Shown here: piece after piece, positions 17,901 through 27,015 of the stretch
How positions within the stretch are numbered: position 1 is the first letter of the stretch
Layout: every line of letters begins with the position of its first letter
Assembly: GCA_020832105.1 (NCBI GenBank)
Contig: JAFIFH010000067.1
Span: forward strand, 1-64,000
Source of the DNA: Idiomarina sp.
GTDB lineage: Bacteria > Pseudomonadota > Gammaproteobacteria > Enterobacterales > Alteromonadaceae
Direction of reading: 5' to 3'
Length of the DNA: 64,000 nt
The notes under the pieces: model-generated
Databases searched by the model: none
What the model was told of the DNA's origin: nothing
What the model saw: the letters and a program-made list of their open reading frames with translations, nothing else
Translations under genes and position numbers: made by a program

Positions 17901-18605
17901 TTAGCGCACGCGAACTTCATTGGTCCCGGACACCACTGCCTGAACGTCATTATTTGAGCGGGAATTACGCACTGTGATGCGCTCGCCAAGCAAACCATCG
18001 CTTCTGGCCACGCCCTCTGCACGGATTTCCAGGCCACCGGCACCAGAGATAATGATAACATCCTGACCGCGACAAACGAAGCAGGTATGTCGCGCTTGTA
18101 ACGGCTGATTGGCTGCCACCCGACGCTTAACCTGGGCGCCTATCAGCTCATCAATATTGGTATGTGCAGCGTCACGCAACTGATGAATATCAATATGACT
18201 CATCTTTATATCATTGCTGCCGATAACCTGACCAGGTGTGAGCGGGCGCGCGGTGACAACTACAGCACGCATCTGTTGAATGCGGACTGGAATAAACATG
18301 CGCCAGTTGTCACGGTCGTTGCAACTTAGCATGACCGTGGTCTGACGCTCGAGATTGGCGTTATTGGCCAGGCTGACCTCTAACGGACGCTCGCAATAGC
18401 GGGTCCCCATGCGCGGGTCAAGGTTACCGGCAGTGACCTGAACCTGGTCGTCATGGTCGTCGCTCATGAGTAGCTCGTTCACGTGAGCTTCGGCCAGCTC
18501 AGCAAGATCAGCCGGCTCAAAGGTGTCGGCGTGGGCGTTTCCCATAAGCAACACGTTGAATACCGTCAGTGACAGGCTCAACGAGAAATACAAAGCTAGT
18601 TTCAT
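17901..18605 (-). CDS. flgA: Flagellar P-ring assembly chaperone FlgA
   Basis: A periplasmic protein of 234 residues with a Sec signal peptide (cleavage near NAHA). FlgA helps FlgI assemble into the P-ring. The C-terminal SAF-type domain has RPLTPGQVI and later GLLGERITVRNS. The ATG at 18605 is preferred over a GTG nine bases earlier because AGG lies eight bases ahead of it. It is divergent from cheV and is followed by flgM and flgN. Confidence 0.9.
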   Translation of the reverse strand: MKLALYFSLSLSLTVFNVLLMGNAHADTFEPADLAELAEAHVNELLMSDDHDDQVQVTAGNLDPRMGTRYCERPLEVSLANNANLERQTTVMLSCNDRDNWRMFIPVRIQQMRAVVVTARPLTPGQVIGSNDIKMSHIDIHQLRDAAHTNIDELIGAQVKRRVAANQPLQARHTCFVCRGQDVIIISGAGGLEIRAEGVARSDGLLGERITVRNSRSNNDVQAVVSGTNEVRVR

Positions 18606-18647
18606 GGAACGCACCTCAAGTACATAAAACCGCGTTTCACCTGAGCT

Positions 18648-18665
18648 CCATCAAGGGTTTGATGG
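18648..18665. other. Short inverted repeat in the flgA-cheV spacer
   Basis: CCATCAA and TTGATGG are separated by four bases. No T run follows. It could be an operator or a stem in the flgA leader; nothing further can be said. Confidence 0.35.
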
Positions 18666-18804
18666 ATGCAGCACTAGGCGCAACGGGTAAAAAAAGGTAT
18701 AACCTAACCATCGTACGTCAAACTTTCGACGCGCGAACTTATAACTTCCCATGGGTATGCAAGACTTATGCCCGTGGCACAAGCATCACATCACGGAGAA
18801 CAAC

Positions 18805-19752
18805 ATGGCAGGTATCCTAGATTCAGTGAACCAGCGTACCCAGCTTGTCGGTCAAAACCGCCTGGAGCTGCTGCTATTCAGACTGCGTGGGCGCCAGCGC
18901 TTTGGTATTAATGTGTTCAAAGTCCGCGAGGTGCTGCAATGCCCACGCTTAACCGCGATACCAAAACGCAACGCCTTCGTACGCGGCATTGCCCACATTC
19001 GCGGTCAGGCAGTGTCAGTGATCGATTTGAGCCTCGCAACGGGCGGGCCGGCGTTGGATGATTTAGCCAATCGTTTCATTATCATTGCTGAATATAACCG
19101 CACCGTGCAGGCGTTTCTTGTAGACGGTGTAGAGCGAATTGTGAATATCAACTGGGAGGCGGTGATGGCGCCGCCCAAAGGTGCCGGTCGTTATAGCTAT
19201 CTCACCGCCGTGACAGAAATTGATAATGAGCTGGTGGAGATTCTCGATGTTGAAAAGATACTTGATGAAATCACCCCGGTTGATACTGAGGTCAGTCAAA
19301 GTATTCGTGATCGGGTGAGCGAACGGTCACTGGAAGATTTAACTATTCTGGTGGCAGATGACTCCACCGTGGCACGTAATCAGGTTAAGCGCGCACTGAC
19401 ATCCATTGGTGCCAACATTGAAGTGGTAAAAAATGGCCGTGAAGCGCTGGATTGGTTAAAGGCTAAAGCAGAAGAACTGGGTGGCGATATCTCGTCCCAC
19501 GTGCCTTTAATGGTGTCTGATATTGAAATGCCGGAAATGGACGGATACACCTTAACCGCAGAGGTGAAAGCCAATCCGGATCTGAAAAATATGCATGTTA
19601 TTCTGCACACATCGCTAAGCGGCGTATTTAATCAGGCGATGGTGAAAAAGGTGGGGGCGGACGATTTTATTGCCAAATTCCACCCGGACGAGCTCGCCAG
19701 CGCCGTACAAAAGTGGATGTTTACCGACGAGCCTGCAGCGCAAGCGGTGTAG
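18805..19752 (+). CDS. cheV: Chemotaxis coupling protein CheV
   Basis: A protein of 315 residues with an N-terminal CheW-like domain (about 15-165) that couples chemoreceptors to CheA, and a C-terminal receiver domain (about 180-310). The receiver shows the acidic pair in LVADDSTVARN, the phospho-acceptor in SDIEMPEMDGY and a lysine in FIAKFHPDE. The ATG at 18805 has GGAG six bases upstream; the frame opens earlier at 18751 without support. cheV followed by cheR ahead of flgB is the arrangement in Vibrio and relatives. The TAG stop lies three bases before a family A repeat. Confidence 0.95.
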   Translation: MAGILDSVNQRTQLVGQNRLELLLFRLRGRQRFGINVFKVREVLQCPRLTAIPKRNAFVRGIAHIRGQAVSVIDLSLATGGPALDDLANRFIIIAEYNRTVQAFLVDGVERIVNINWEAVMAPPKGAGRYSYLTAVTEIDNELVEILDVEKILDEITPVDTEVSQSIRDRVSERSLEDLTILVADDSTVARNQVKRALTSIGANIEVVKNGREALDWLKAKAEELGGDISSHVPLMVSDIEMPEMDGYTLTAEVKANPDLKNMHVILHTSLSGVFNQAMVKKVGADDFIAKFHPDELASAVQKWMFTDEPAAQAV

Positions 19753-19754
19753 GC

Positions 19755-19851
19755 GTAGGTCAGGCTCCGCCTGACGTTCCCGAATGTTCGGGGTTGACGC
19801 GTATACGCCTGACGTTAGCCATTGTGCGCCGTCAGGCAGAGCCTGACCTAC
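19755..19851. repeat. Family A repeat cluster between cheV and cheR
   Basis: GTAGGTCAGGC-TCC-GCCTGACG, then a short hairpin CCCGAA-TG-TTCGGG, then TACGCCTGACGTTAGCCATTG, then GTCAGGC-AGA-GCCTGACCTAC. At least three repeat parts are joined. Confidence 0.85.
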
Positions 19852-19882
19852 AATAAATCGTATTAAAAAGGATTGTGGATTT

Positions 19883-20713
19883 TTGACCGATCGTGAACTC
19901 GACATAGCGGACTACAACCAGTTCCGTAAGTTTCTCGAAACCCAGTGCGGCATCGTACTGGGTGAAAATAAGATGTACCTGGTGAAAAGCCGTTTAGGTC
20001 CATTGATGAGCAAGTTCAATATTGCCAGCCTGTCAGAGCTGGTGCGCCGCTCCATGGCCATCAGTGAACGCGCATTGCGCAGTGCGGTATTGGACGCGAT
20101 GACCACCAATGAAACCCTGTGGTTTCGTGATGTCTACCCGTTTGAACTGCTTAAAACCAAACTCTTCCCAGAGTTTTCAACGCTCAACCGGCCGCTGAAA
20201 ATATGGTCAGCAGCATCGTCAAGCGGGCAGGAACCCTATTCCATTGCGATGAGCTTTCTCGAGTACAAGCAACAATCGCGAGCGGGCCTCGGCCGCGGCA
20301 TTCAGATCATCGGCACCGACATTTCCAACAAAGTACTGGCGCAATCGAAAGAAGCCGAATACGACGGGTTGTCGTTAGCCCGCGGACTTAGCGAAGAGCG
20401 CAAGCGTCGCTTCTTTGAACCAGCAGAAGGCAATCGGATGCGGGTAAAAAAAGAAGTGTCGAGCATGGTTAATTTCCGCCACCTCAACCTGCTTGACAGT
20501 TACTCACTGCTGGGTAAATTCGACGTTATATTCTGCCGCAATGTGCTGATTTACTTTGCCCCAGACGTAAAGAAGAAAATCCTCGCCCAGTTCAGAACGG
20601 CGCTTAATCCAGAAGGCTATCTCATTCTTGGTGCTTCAGAGTCTATTTCCGGGCTCAGTGAAGACTATAAGATGATCCGCTGCAACCCGGGTATTATCTA
20701 CCAGCGTAAGTAA
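19883..20713 (+). CDS. cheR: Chemotaxis protein methyltransferase CheR
   Basis: A protein of 276 residues that methylates chemoreceptor glutamates with S-adenosylmethionine. An N-terminal helical domain (about 1-85) precedes the methyltransferase fold with NETLWFRD, WSAASSSGQEPYSIAM (cofactor loop), IIGTDISNKVL and DVIFCRNVLIYF. The start is a TTG with AAGGA about ten bases upstream; no in-frame ATG precedes the conserved region. A family A repeat cluster lies just upstream, so the gene is probably read through from cheV. Confidence 0.93.
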   Translation: MTDRELDIADYNQFRKFLETQCGIVLGENKMYLVKSRLGPLMSKFNIASLSELVRRSMAISERALRSAVLDAMTTNETLWFRDVYPFELLKTKLFPEFSTLNRPLKIWSAASSSGQEPYSIAMSFLEYKQQSRAGLGRGIQIIGTDISNKVLAQSKEAEYDGLSLARGLSEERKRRFFEPAEGNRMRVKKEVSSMVNFRHLNLLDSYSLLGKFDVIFCRNVLIYFAPDVKKKILAQFRTALNPEGYLILGASESISGLSEDYKMIRCNPGIIYQRK

Positions 20714-20833
20714 AACTCGCAATTACATCTATAGTAAGTACAGCAGTCATTGTGAATGATCCGCTGTCGTTGTTGTATGGGGCCGCTTGTTTGCCCCAGC
20801 AGACCAAATAGATGCAAGGCTGGAGGATAAAGT

Positions 20834-22186
20834 TTGCCGCTAGTATTTCCAGGGCCACCGTTAGCGAGTTTATACCATTGCATCCCCTTACTGACCTGCC
20901 TCACAGGTCAGGTGGTGTTGCCGCTGGGTGACCAGGTTGCGGCTGCCAGCGCCGAACTGACAATCAGCGACCCAGCACAGGCAAAAGAGTTTGCACTGGT
21001 GGACGACGCTGGCGCTTTGCGGCCACTCGCAGCCAACGACAACGTGGACACCGGCGAGGCACCACCAAGCCAGGCAACCACCGCGGTGACCTGTGACTTT
21101 AGCGACGTGCGCTTCAGTGCAGAATTTCCCCAAGGGCGCTTTGGCCGCTGTGAGCGCGGCGACGATGGCCGGGTGATCATTCATCTGGAACCGGAAGGGA
21201 CGCCGATCAACCCCAGTCCCTGGCATGCCTTTACTGTGGAGGCCGATAGCGAACGCACCATTGGTGTCGAGATTCGCAGCGAGTACGCAGACACCCGTTA
21301 TTCCCCAAAGCTAAGTCATGACCGTAACACCTGGAAGGTCATGGAATACGAGCGCGAGGGCAGCGCGCAGTTTTTTACCGTGGAAGTGGGTGCGGAAAAG
21401 GTGTGGATTGCCGGTCAGGAGCTGTTTGACAACAACGACTATCAAATTTGGCTGGCAAAGCTAAAGGAGCAACACCCTCAGCTTGAGCGGATTGAGTTAG
21501 GTCAGAGTGAAGAGGGGCGCGAACTACCTGCACTGGTCCATTATGGCAGCGGCAACGAATGGCTGTTATTGCTCGGCCGTCAGCACCCACCGGAAATCAC
21601 TGGCGCAATGGCGATGCGCACCTTTGTGGAAACCCTGCTGAATGATGACGAACTGAGCCCTGGATTTCTGGCCCGCTATAATATTCTGATTGCGCCGAAC
21701 CTGAATCCTGATGGCGTTGCTGCTGGCAACTGGCGACACAATGCCAATGGGGTTGATTTGAACCGGGACTGGTTCTCACGCGAACAAGCGGAGACGCAGG
21801 CGGTACACAGGTTTATTAGTGACGTGACAGAGCCGGGCGGGGTGCTTGTTTACGGTATTGATTTTCACTCCACTTTTCGCGATGTGTTCTACACCACGCC
21901 AGGGGACTACCTGACTAAAGAGCCCGACTTTAGCTTTGACTGGCTGAATATGCTGGCAGCGGCGGTTGCGCCTAACGCCATTCGCGAACAACCCAGCGCC
22001 AACGCTGCGCAAGGTAACTTCAAACAATACATGGCTGATACCCATGGTACCCACGCTGTTACCTATGAAGTGGCAGACAACTCTGATCGCCTGACCATAG
22101 GGTTAATTGCCACCCATGGGGCGACAACCTTGATGACCTATATGATTGCACGACCTTTACCAGTGATTGATTCGCCACAGCAGTAA
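20834..22186 (+). CDS. M14-family zinc carboxypeptidase
   Basis: A protein of 450 residues with a complete M14 active site: the zinc motif HPPE (in GRQHPPEITG), substrate residues NPDG...NWRHN and VDLNRDW, the third zinc histidine in GIDFHST and the catalytic glutamate in TYEVADNSD. An N-terminal beta-rich domain of about 150 residues precedes the catalytic part, as in cytosolic-carboxypeptidase-like M14 enzymes. It removes C-terminal residues from peptides or tails; the substrate is unknown. The start is a TTG with GGAGG seven bases ahead; the N-terminus is hydrophobic, possibly a signal. It sits between cheR and flgB, an unusual place. Confidence 0.85.
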   Translation: MPLVFPGPPLASLYHCIPLLTCLTGQVVLPLGDQVAAASAELTISDPAQAKEFALVDDAGALRPLAANDNVDTGEAPPSQATTAVTCDFSDVRFSAEFPQGRFGRCERGDDGRVIIHLEPEGTPINPSPWHAFTVEADSERTIGVEIRSEYADTRYSPKLSHDRNTWKVMEYEREGSAQFFTVEVGAEKVWIAGQELFDNNDYQIWLAKLKEQHPQLERIELGQSEEGRELPALVHYGSGNEWLLLLGRQHPPEITGAMAMRTFVETLLNDDELSPGFLARYNILIAPNLNPDGVAAGNWRHNANGVDLNRDWFSREQAETQAVHRFISDVTEPGGVLVYGIDFHSTFRDVFYTTPGDYLTKEPDFSFDWLNMLAAAVAPNAIREQPSANAAQGNFKQYMADTHGTHAVTYEVADNSDRLTIGLIATHGATTLMTYMIARPLPVIDSPQQ

Positions 22187-22189
22187 ATA

Positions 22190-22206
22190 TTGGCACAGCC
22201 TTTGCT
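22190..22206 (+). promoter_or_regulatory. Sigma-54 promoter of flgBCDE
   Basis: TTGGCAC-AGCCT-TTGCT, with GG and GC exactly ten bases apart, about 36 bases before flgB. It overlaps the end of the carboxypeptidase spacer. Confidence 0.9.
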
Positions 22207-22241
22207 TTACTATTTGCAGTAGACAACATTGTGAGGCAATC

Positions 22242-22640
22242 ATGGCAATCAGTATCGACAAAGGCTTAGGCATTCATACCCACGCACTGTTAGCACGTGA
22301 AGCGCGCGCCAGTGTGATCGCCAGCAACTTAGCCAATGCAGACACGCCTGGTTATAAAGCCAAAGATGTGAACTTCCAGGACGCCTTAAATGCGGTGCAG
22401 AAGCGCTCTGGATATAGCATGTCGCGGACCCATGAGAAGCACTTCGAACTGAATTTACAAGCCTCTGCCCGCGAGCAATATCGTAATCCAGATCAAGCAG
22501 ATACCGGCGATGGTAATACTGTAGACGTACAAGTGGAACGAAACTTGTATATGAGAAATGCAATGGAGTACCAAGCCAGTCTGCGATTCCTGACTGACCG
22601 TATTCAAGGAATGCAAAAAGCCCTGAGTGGAGGCCGTTAA
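22242..22640 (+). CDS. flgB: Flagellar proximal rod protein FlgB
   Basis: A rod protein of 132 residues, exported by the flagellar type III system. The rod/hook N-terminal motif VIASNLANADTPGYK is present, and the C-terminal helix (RNLYMRNAMEYQASLRFL) is typical. The ATG at 22242 has GAGG upstream; an earlier in-frame ATG lies in the promoter region. It starts a sigma-54 dependent operon flgBCDE; flgC follows after two bases. Confidence 0.95.
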   Translation: MAISIDKGLGIHTHALLAREARASVIASNLANADTPGYKAKDVNFQDALNAVQKRSGYSMSRTHEKHFELNLQASAREQYRNPDQADTGDGNTVDVQVERNLYMRNAMEYQASLRFLTDRIQGMQKALSGGR

Positions 22641-22642
22641 AC

Positions 22643-23092
22643 ATGAGTTTATATAACGTATTTGATGTTGCTGGAAGCGCGATGAGCGCGCAGAACCTGC
22701 GTTTGAACGTGACCGCAAGTAACTTGGCCAATGCAAATTCCGTCAGCAGCTCAGCAAATGAAACATATCGTGCGCGGCACCCAGTGTTTGCCGCTCAGTT
22801 ACAAGAGGCAATGGATGGCCGCCCTGGTCGCCAGAGCATGATGCGTCAGGACGGCAATGTGGGTGTACAAGTACTTGGCATTGTTGAAGACGAGAAGCCA
22901 TTGATCGTGGAGTATGCGCCGAACCACCCAATGGCAGACGAAGAAGGCTATATCTATAAGCCGAACGTCAATGTAATGGAAGAGATGGCTAACATGATGT
23001 CAGCGTCTCGTTCGTACCAGACCAACGTGCAAATCGCCGATGCAACTAAACAGTTGCTCAGCCGCACGTTGCGTATGGGTCAGAATGCGTAG
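22643..23092 (+). CDS. flgC: Flagellar proximal rod protein FlgC
   Basis: A rod protein of 149 residues. Rod motif LNVTASNLANANSV near the N-terminus and the paired C-terminal helix NVNVMEEMANMMSASRSYQTNVQ are present. GGAGG precedes the ATG. It lies in the flgBCDE operon between flgB and flgD. Confidence 0.96.
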   Translation: MSLYNVFDVAGSAMSAQNLRLNVTASNLANANSVSSSANETYRARHPVFAAQLQEAMDGRPGRQSMMRQDGNVGVQVLGIVEDEKPLIVEYAPNHPMADEEGYIYKPNVNVMEEMANMMSASRSYQTNVQIADATKQLLSRTLRMGQNA

Positions 23093-23107
23093 GTGAGGTA
23101 ACCAAGC

Positions 23108-23806
23108 ATGGTTAACAACGTAAACAATAATTCGAATCCCTTAAGCGACCTGTTCTGGACCCCAGAAGAGGAAGCGCGCGGGGCGACGAAAGACGATAGT
23201 CGTCTGGGTCAGGAAGACTTTTTCAAGCTGTTGACCCAGCAGCTGAGCATGCAGGACCCGACCAAGCCGGTGGAGAACGATCAGATGATCGCGCAGATGA
23301 CCAACTTCACCATGGCAGAGGGCATTACGGGTTTAAGTGAACAGTTTAAAGAGTTCGCTAGCAGCATGACTTCCAATCAGGCCTTGCAGGCGTCAACGCT
23401 GGTTGGTCGTCAGGTACTGATTCCTTCAGATGTGGGTTATTTTGACGGTAACCAGTCAGTGGAAGGCATGATCGCGACTGACCAAACCACTCAAAATGTG
23501 ACGATCCGTATCGAAAATGAGGCGGGGCAGGTGGTGCGGACTCTGGATATGGGCACCTTGCCAGCCGGTCAGCACCGTTATTCGTGGGATGGTATGAACG
23601 ATAACGGCGAACCATTGCCGCCTGGTGATTACAAAATTGCAGCCAACGGCCGTGTCGGTGGCAGCAGTGAAGATTTAATAGCGCTAACCTACGCGAATGT
23701 AGAAAGCGTCAGTACAGGTGGCCAACGCGGTATCGTGCTTAACCTGGAGTCAATTGGACGCATCGACCTTAAAGATGTCATTCAGATTACCAACGGCAAG
23801 GGCTAA
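23108..23806 (+). CDS. flgD: Flagellar hook cap protein FlgD
   Basis: A hook assembly scaffold of 232 residues that caps the growing hook and is later replaced by FlgK. The N-terminal conserved part LGQEDFFKLLTQQLSMQDP and the FlgD Ig-like region (YSWDGMNDNGEPLPPGDY) are clear. GAGG precedes the ATG. Confidence 0.95.
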   Translation: MVNNVNNNSNPLSDLFWTPEEEARGATKDDSRLGQEDFFKLLTQQLSMQDPTKPVENDQMIAQMTNFTMAEGITGLSEQFKEFASSMTSNQALQASTLVGRQVLIPSDVGYFDGNQSVEGMIATDQTTQNVTIRIENEAGQVVRTLDMGTLPAGQHRYSWDGMNDNGEPLPPGDYKIAANGRVGGSSEDLIALTYANVESVSTGGQRGIVLNLESIGRIDLKDVIQITNGKG

Positions 23807-23840
23807 CGTGCCTGGCTTTTGATTACTTAAGAGGTGACTT

Positions 23841-25199
23841 ATGTCATTTAATATCGCTCTTAGTGGCCTGTCCGCATCACAACGCGACCTGGACACCAGT
23901 TCAAACAACATTGCTAACGTGAACACCACTGGCTTTAAAGGCTCGCGCGCTGAATTTGCCGATGTGTATGCGTCTTCTATTTTCACCAACAACCGTACTA
24001 AGGTTGGTGACGGGGTGCAGACCTCTCGGGTTGCTCAGCAGTTCTCGCAAGGGACACTGGACTTTACCGAGAATGCTCTAGACATGGCGATTAAGGGCAA
24101 TGGGTTCTTTGTGACCGCGCCAGAGCCAGGTTCACAAGACCTAAGCTACACTCGCGCTGGTGCATTTAAGCTTGATCGTAATAGCTTCTTGGTGGACAAC
24201 AGTGGCAGCTTCTTGCAGGCATACCCAGTTAACCGTGAAACGGGGCAGACCTCTTCTACTGCATTGAGTACTACCCGTGGTGTGGAAATTCCATCTACAG
24301 CGGGCCAGCCTCGTGCTACAGAGAATTTATTTCAGTCAGTGAATTTAGACTCACGTGAGACACCGATCCCGGAAGGTACGCTAAATTTTGACCCTGCAGA
24401 TCCAACATCATACACCGACTCTACTTCAGCGACCGTGTATGACTCATTAGGTGAAGCGCATACCGTGACCAGCTACTACGTGAAACGTGGTCCTGTAGAT
24501 CCAGGTGATCCAAATATGTGGGACGTATACCAGACGGTAGACGGCCAGCTTGTAGACTTTAACGCGCCAGCCGGCTACGAAGATGCAGAACCGACGACAA
24601 GTGGTGCTGATACTTATCAGGGTATGCGTATTCGCTTTGATGCTAGCGGTAACCCGTCTGACACTTCAGGGCCATTAACCCCGGGTGGCACCTTTCAGCC
24701 AGGCCAGTTTACCTTTACACCAACTAATGGCTCAGAGCCATTAACGGTAGACTTTAATTTCCGTAGCCAAGGCGGCGGTGACCGTCCAACACAGTTTGCC
24801 TCAGCCTTCGAATTAACTGCGCTGGATCAAGACGGTTCAACTGTAGGTCGCTTAACCGGTGTCGACATTGACGAAAAAGGGTTGATTGCTGCGACGTACT
24901 CGAACGGCCAAACTCAGTTCCTCGGCCAGGTGGCGATGGTTAACTTTAATAATGAGCAGGGTCTTGACCAGGCTGGTGGTACTAAGTGGAAAGCCAGTAT
25001 CAACTCAGGTGAAGCGATTACCGGTATTGCTGGCCAGGGTACCTTTGGTGCGATTGAGTCTTCTGCACTGGAAAACTCTAACGTCAACCTGACTGAAGAG
25101 CTGGTGGATATTATCGTCGCCCAGCGTAACTACCAGGCGAACTCGCGTTCACTGGAAGTGAACAGCACCTTGCAACAGACTATCCTGCAGATCCGTTAA
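23841..25199 (+). CDS. flgE: Flagellar hook protein FlgE
   Basis: The hook subunit, 452 residues, slightly longer than enteric FlgE (about 400). It has the N-terminal SSNNIANVNTTGFKGSR motif, the central hook domains rich in G, T and P, and the C-terminal LVDIIVAQRNYQANSRSL helix. AGAGG precedes the ATG. A terminator follows 20 bases after the stop, ending the flgB operon. Confidence 0.96.
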   Translation: MSFNIALSGLSASQRDLDTSSNNIANVNTTGFKGSRAEFADVYASSIFTNNRTKVGDGVQTSRVAQQFSQGTLDFTENALDMAIKGNGFFVTAPEPGSQDLSYTRAGAFKLDRNSFLVDNSGSFLQAYPVNRETGQTSSTALSTTRGVEIPSTAGQPRATENLFQSVNLDSRETPIPEGTLNFDPADPTSYTDSTSATVYDSLGEAHTVTSYYVKRGPVDPGDPNMWDVYQTVDGQLVDFNAPAGYEDAEPTTSGADTYQGMRIRFDASGNPSDTSGPLTPGGTFQPGQFTFTPTNGSEPLTVDFNFRSQGGGDRPTQFASAFELTALDQDGSTVGRLTGVDIDEKGLIAATYSNGQTQFLGQVAMVNFNNEQGLDQAGGTKWKASINSGEAITGIAGQGTFGAIESSALENSNVNLTEELVDIIVAQRNYQANSRSLEVNSTLQQTILQIR

Positions 25200-25218
25200 T
25201 ATTTGCTGCGGTTATGAG

Positions 25219-25241
25219 AGGGCGCTTCGGCGCCCTTTTTT
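25219..25241 (+). terminator. Terminator after flgE
   Basis: AGGGCGC-TTCG-GCGCCCT then a T run; seven base pairs closed by a TTCG tetraloop. Confidence 0.92.
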
Positions 25242-25298
25242 GCGTTTTATTGCCGCATGCGTTGCCGCTTTGCCGTTATTTATTGTTGAGCGTTAATC

Positions 25299-25372
25299 GT
25301 AGGTCAGGCTGCGCCTGACGCCGCACAATGGTTAACGTCATCACTGCGTGACGCGGACGCAGCCTGACCTAC
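25299..25372. repeat. Family A repeat with CGTCA/TGACG insert
   Basis: GTAGGTCAGGC-TGC-GCCTGACG, CCGCACAATGGTTAACG, the inner CGTCA-TCACTGCG-TGACG, then CGGACGCAGCCTGACCTAC. It sits between the flgE terminator and the flgF promoter. Confidence 0.9.
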
Positions 25373-25394
25373 CATTCCACCATTAAATCCAGGT

Positions 25395-25410
25395 TGGCAC
25401 ACCTCCTGCA
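25395..25410 (+). promoter_or_regulatory. Sigma-54 promoter of flgFGH
   Basis: TGGCAC-ACCTC-CTGCA with GG and GC ten bases apart, 40 bases before flgF. A separate sigma-54 promoter for flgF is also known in Vibrio. Confidence 0.85.
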
Positions 25411-25449
25411 TATACCTTGGTAAGACAGCTAGTTTTACCGAGGCTACCA

Positions 25450-26196
25450 ATGGATAACATGCTCTATATCGCCATGAGTTCGGCGAAAGAAAATATGAAT
25501 GCGGTGTCCGTTCGCGCAAATAACCTGGCGAATGTGAACACCACCGGTTTCCGTGCTGATTTAGCCCAGGCCCGCTCTATGCAAGCCTATGGCGAAGGTC
25601 ACCCGAGCCGCGTATTCGCACTGACTGAAAGCCCAGGGCAAAACTTTGCCGAGGGGGCATTGCGCACCACAGGGCGTGAGCTTGACGTTGCCGTAGTAGG
25701 TCAGGGCTGGCTGCACGTCTTAGATAACAACGGTGAAGATGCGATGACCCGAAACGGAAATCTACAGATTACCGAAGGCGGGATGCTGCAGAACTCCAGC
25801 GGACAGCCAGTGATGGGCGAAGCAGGACCCATCTTTATCCCGCTACCGATTACCAATATCACCATTGGCAAAGACGGCACCGTCTCTGTGCAGCCTCAGG
25901 GCGCACCTTCGGAAGTTCGCGAAACTATTGACCGCATTAGCGTGGTAAACCCAGCAAACGGTCAGGTAGAGAAAGGCACCGACGGCCTGTTTCGAATGAA
26001 AATGGGCCAGGAACTGCCGCTCGCAGACTTTAACGCACGACTTGAAGTAGGCGCGCTGGAAAGCAGCAACGTCAACGCGATAGAAGAAATGACTCAAATG
26101 ATCTCGCTGCAGCGCAACTATGAGCTCAGTGTAAAAATGATGAAGACTGCTGAAGACAACGATCAACGTTCCGAGCAGCTTTTAAGAATAATGTAA
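25450..26196 (+). CDS. flgF: Flagellar rod protein FlgF
   Basis: A rod protein of 248 residues joining proximal and distal rod. Motifs VRANNLANVNTTGFRAD at the N-terminus and SSNVNAIEEMTQMISLQRNYE at the C-terminus are present. The ATG at 25450 has GAGG six bases ahead; the frame opens at a GTG-like position 33 bases earlier. It is the first gene after its own sigma-54 promoter. Confidence 0.95.
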   Translation: MDNMLYIAMSSAKENMNAVSVRANNLANVNTTGFRADLAQARSMQAYGEGHPSRVFALTESPGQNFAEGALRTTGRELDVAVVGQGWLHVLDNNGEDAMTRNGNLQITEGGMLQNSSGQPVMGEAGPIFIPLPITNITIGKDGTVSVQPQGAPSEVRETIDRISVVNPANGQVEKGTDGLFRMKMGQELPLADFNARLEVGALESSNVNAIEEMTQMISLQRNYELSVKMMKTAEDNDQRSEQLLRIM

Positions 26197-26214
26197 GTTA
26201 GGTGGAGGTGGACT

Positions 26215-27003
26215 ATGCATCCAGCACTGTGGATAAGTAAGACTGGTCTAGACGCACAGCAACGTGATATTTCAGTTATTTCAAATAACCTGGCCAACGC
26301 CAGTACCATCGGCTTTAAAAAAGACCGGGCGATTTTTGAAGATTTGCTGTACCAAAACATCAACCAGCCAGGTGGCCAGTCTACTCAGGACACTGAACTG
26401 CCTTCAGGTCTGATGATTGGTGCCGGTGCAAAGGTTGTCGCGACGCAGAAGAACTTCGGTCAGGGCAACATGCAAACCACCGACAACTCACTGGATATCA
26501 TGGTGAACGGGCCTGGTTTCTTTGAAATCCTGATGCCTGACGGCAGCATTGGTTACACCCGCAATGGCCAGTTTACGCTGAATAATGAAGGTGATTTGGT
26601 AACGCCGGGTGCGGGCCATCCCCTGCAGCCAGCTATTAATATTCCAGATGACGCACAGTCAGTGACCATTGCCAAAGACGGTGAAGTGTCGGTGAAGCTT
26701 GCCGGTGAAGCGCAAAACCAGGTGGTGGGACAAATTAACCTGGCCATGTTTATCAATCCGGCCGGTCTTGAGCCGCGCGGTGAGAACCTGTACGTGGAAA
26801 CCGCAGCCAGCGGCCAGCCACAGGTGAATGTTCCTGGCATCGATGGTACGGGTTCTTTGGTACAGGGCGCGTTAGAAACCTCTAACGTGAATGTTACCGA
26901 AGAGCTGGTCAACTTGATTGAAAGCCAGCGCGTGTACGAGATGAACTCGAAAGTCATCTCATCGGTTGACCAGATGCTTGGCTTCGCTACGCAACAGCTT
27001 TAA
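26215..27003 (+). CDS. flgG: Flagellar distal rod protein FlgG
   Basis: The distal rod subunit, 262 residues, the family's usual length. ISNNLANASTIGFKK at the N-terminus and SNVNVTEELVNLIESQRVYEMNSK at the C-terminus (the highly conserved FlgG end) are seen, though the first motif has I in place of the usual N/V (ASTIGF). GGAGG lies upstream of the ATG. Confidence 0.96.
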   Translation: MHPALWISKTGLDAQQRDISVISNNLANASTIGFKKDRAIFEDLLYQNINQPGGQSTQDTELPSGLMIGAGAKVVATQKNFGQGNMQTTDNSLDIMVNGPGFFEILMPDGSIGYTRNGQFTLNNEGDLVTPGAGHPLQPAINIPDDAQSVTIAKDGEVSVKLAGEAQNQVVGQINLAMFINPAGLEPRGENLYVETAASGQPQVNVPGIDGTGSLVQGALETSNVNVTEELVNLIESQRVYEMNSKVISSVDQMLGFATQQL

Positions 27004-27015
27004 TAGGTGAATGTT

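Noticed and set aside
18770..18790. Sigma-54 promoter before cheV (GTGGCACAAGCATCACA)
   Set aside because: The -24 half fits but there is no GC at the -12 position.
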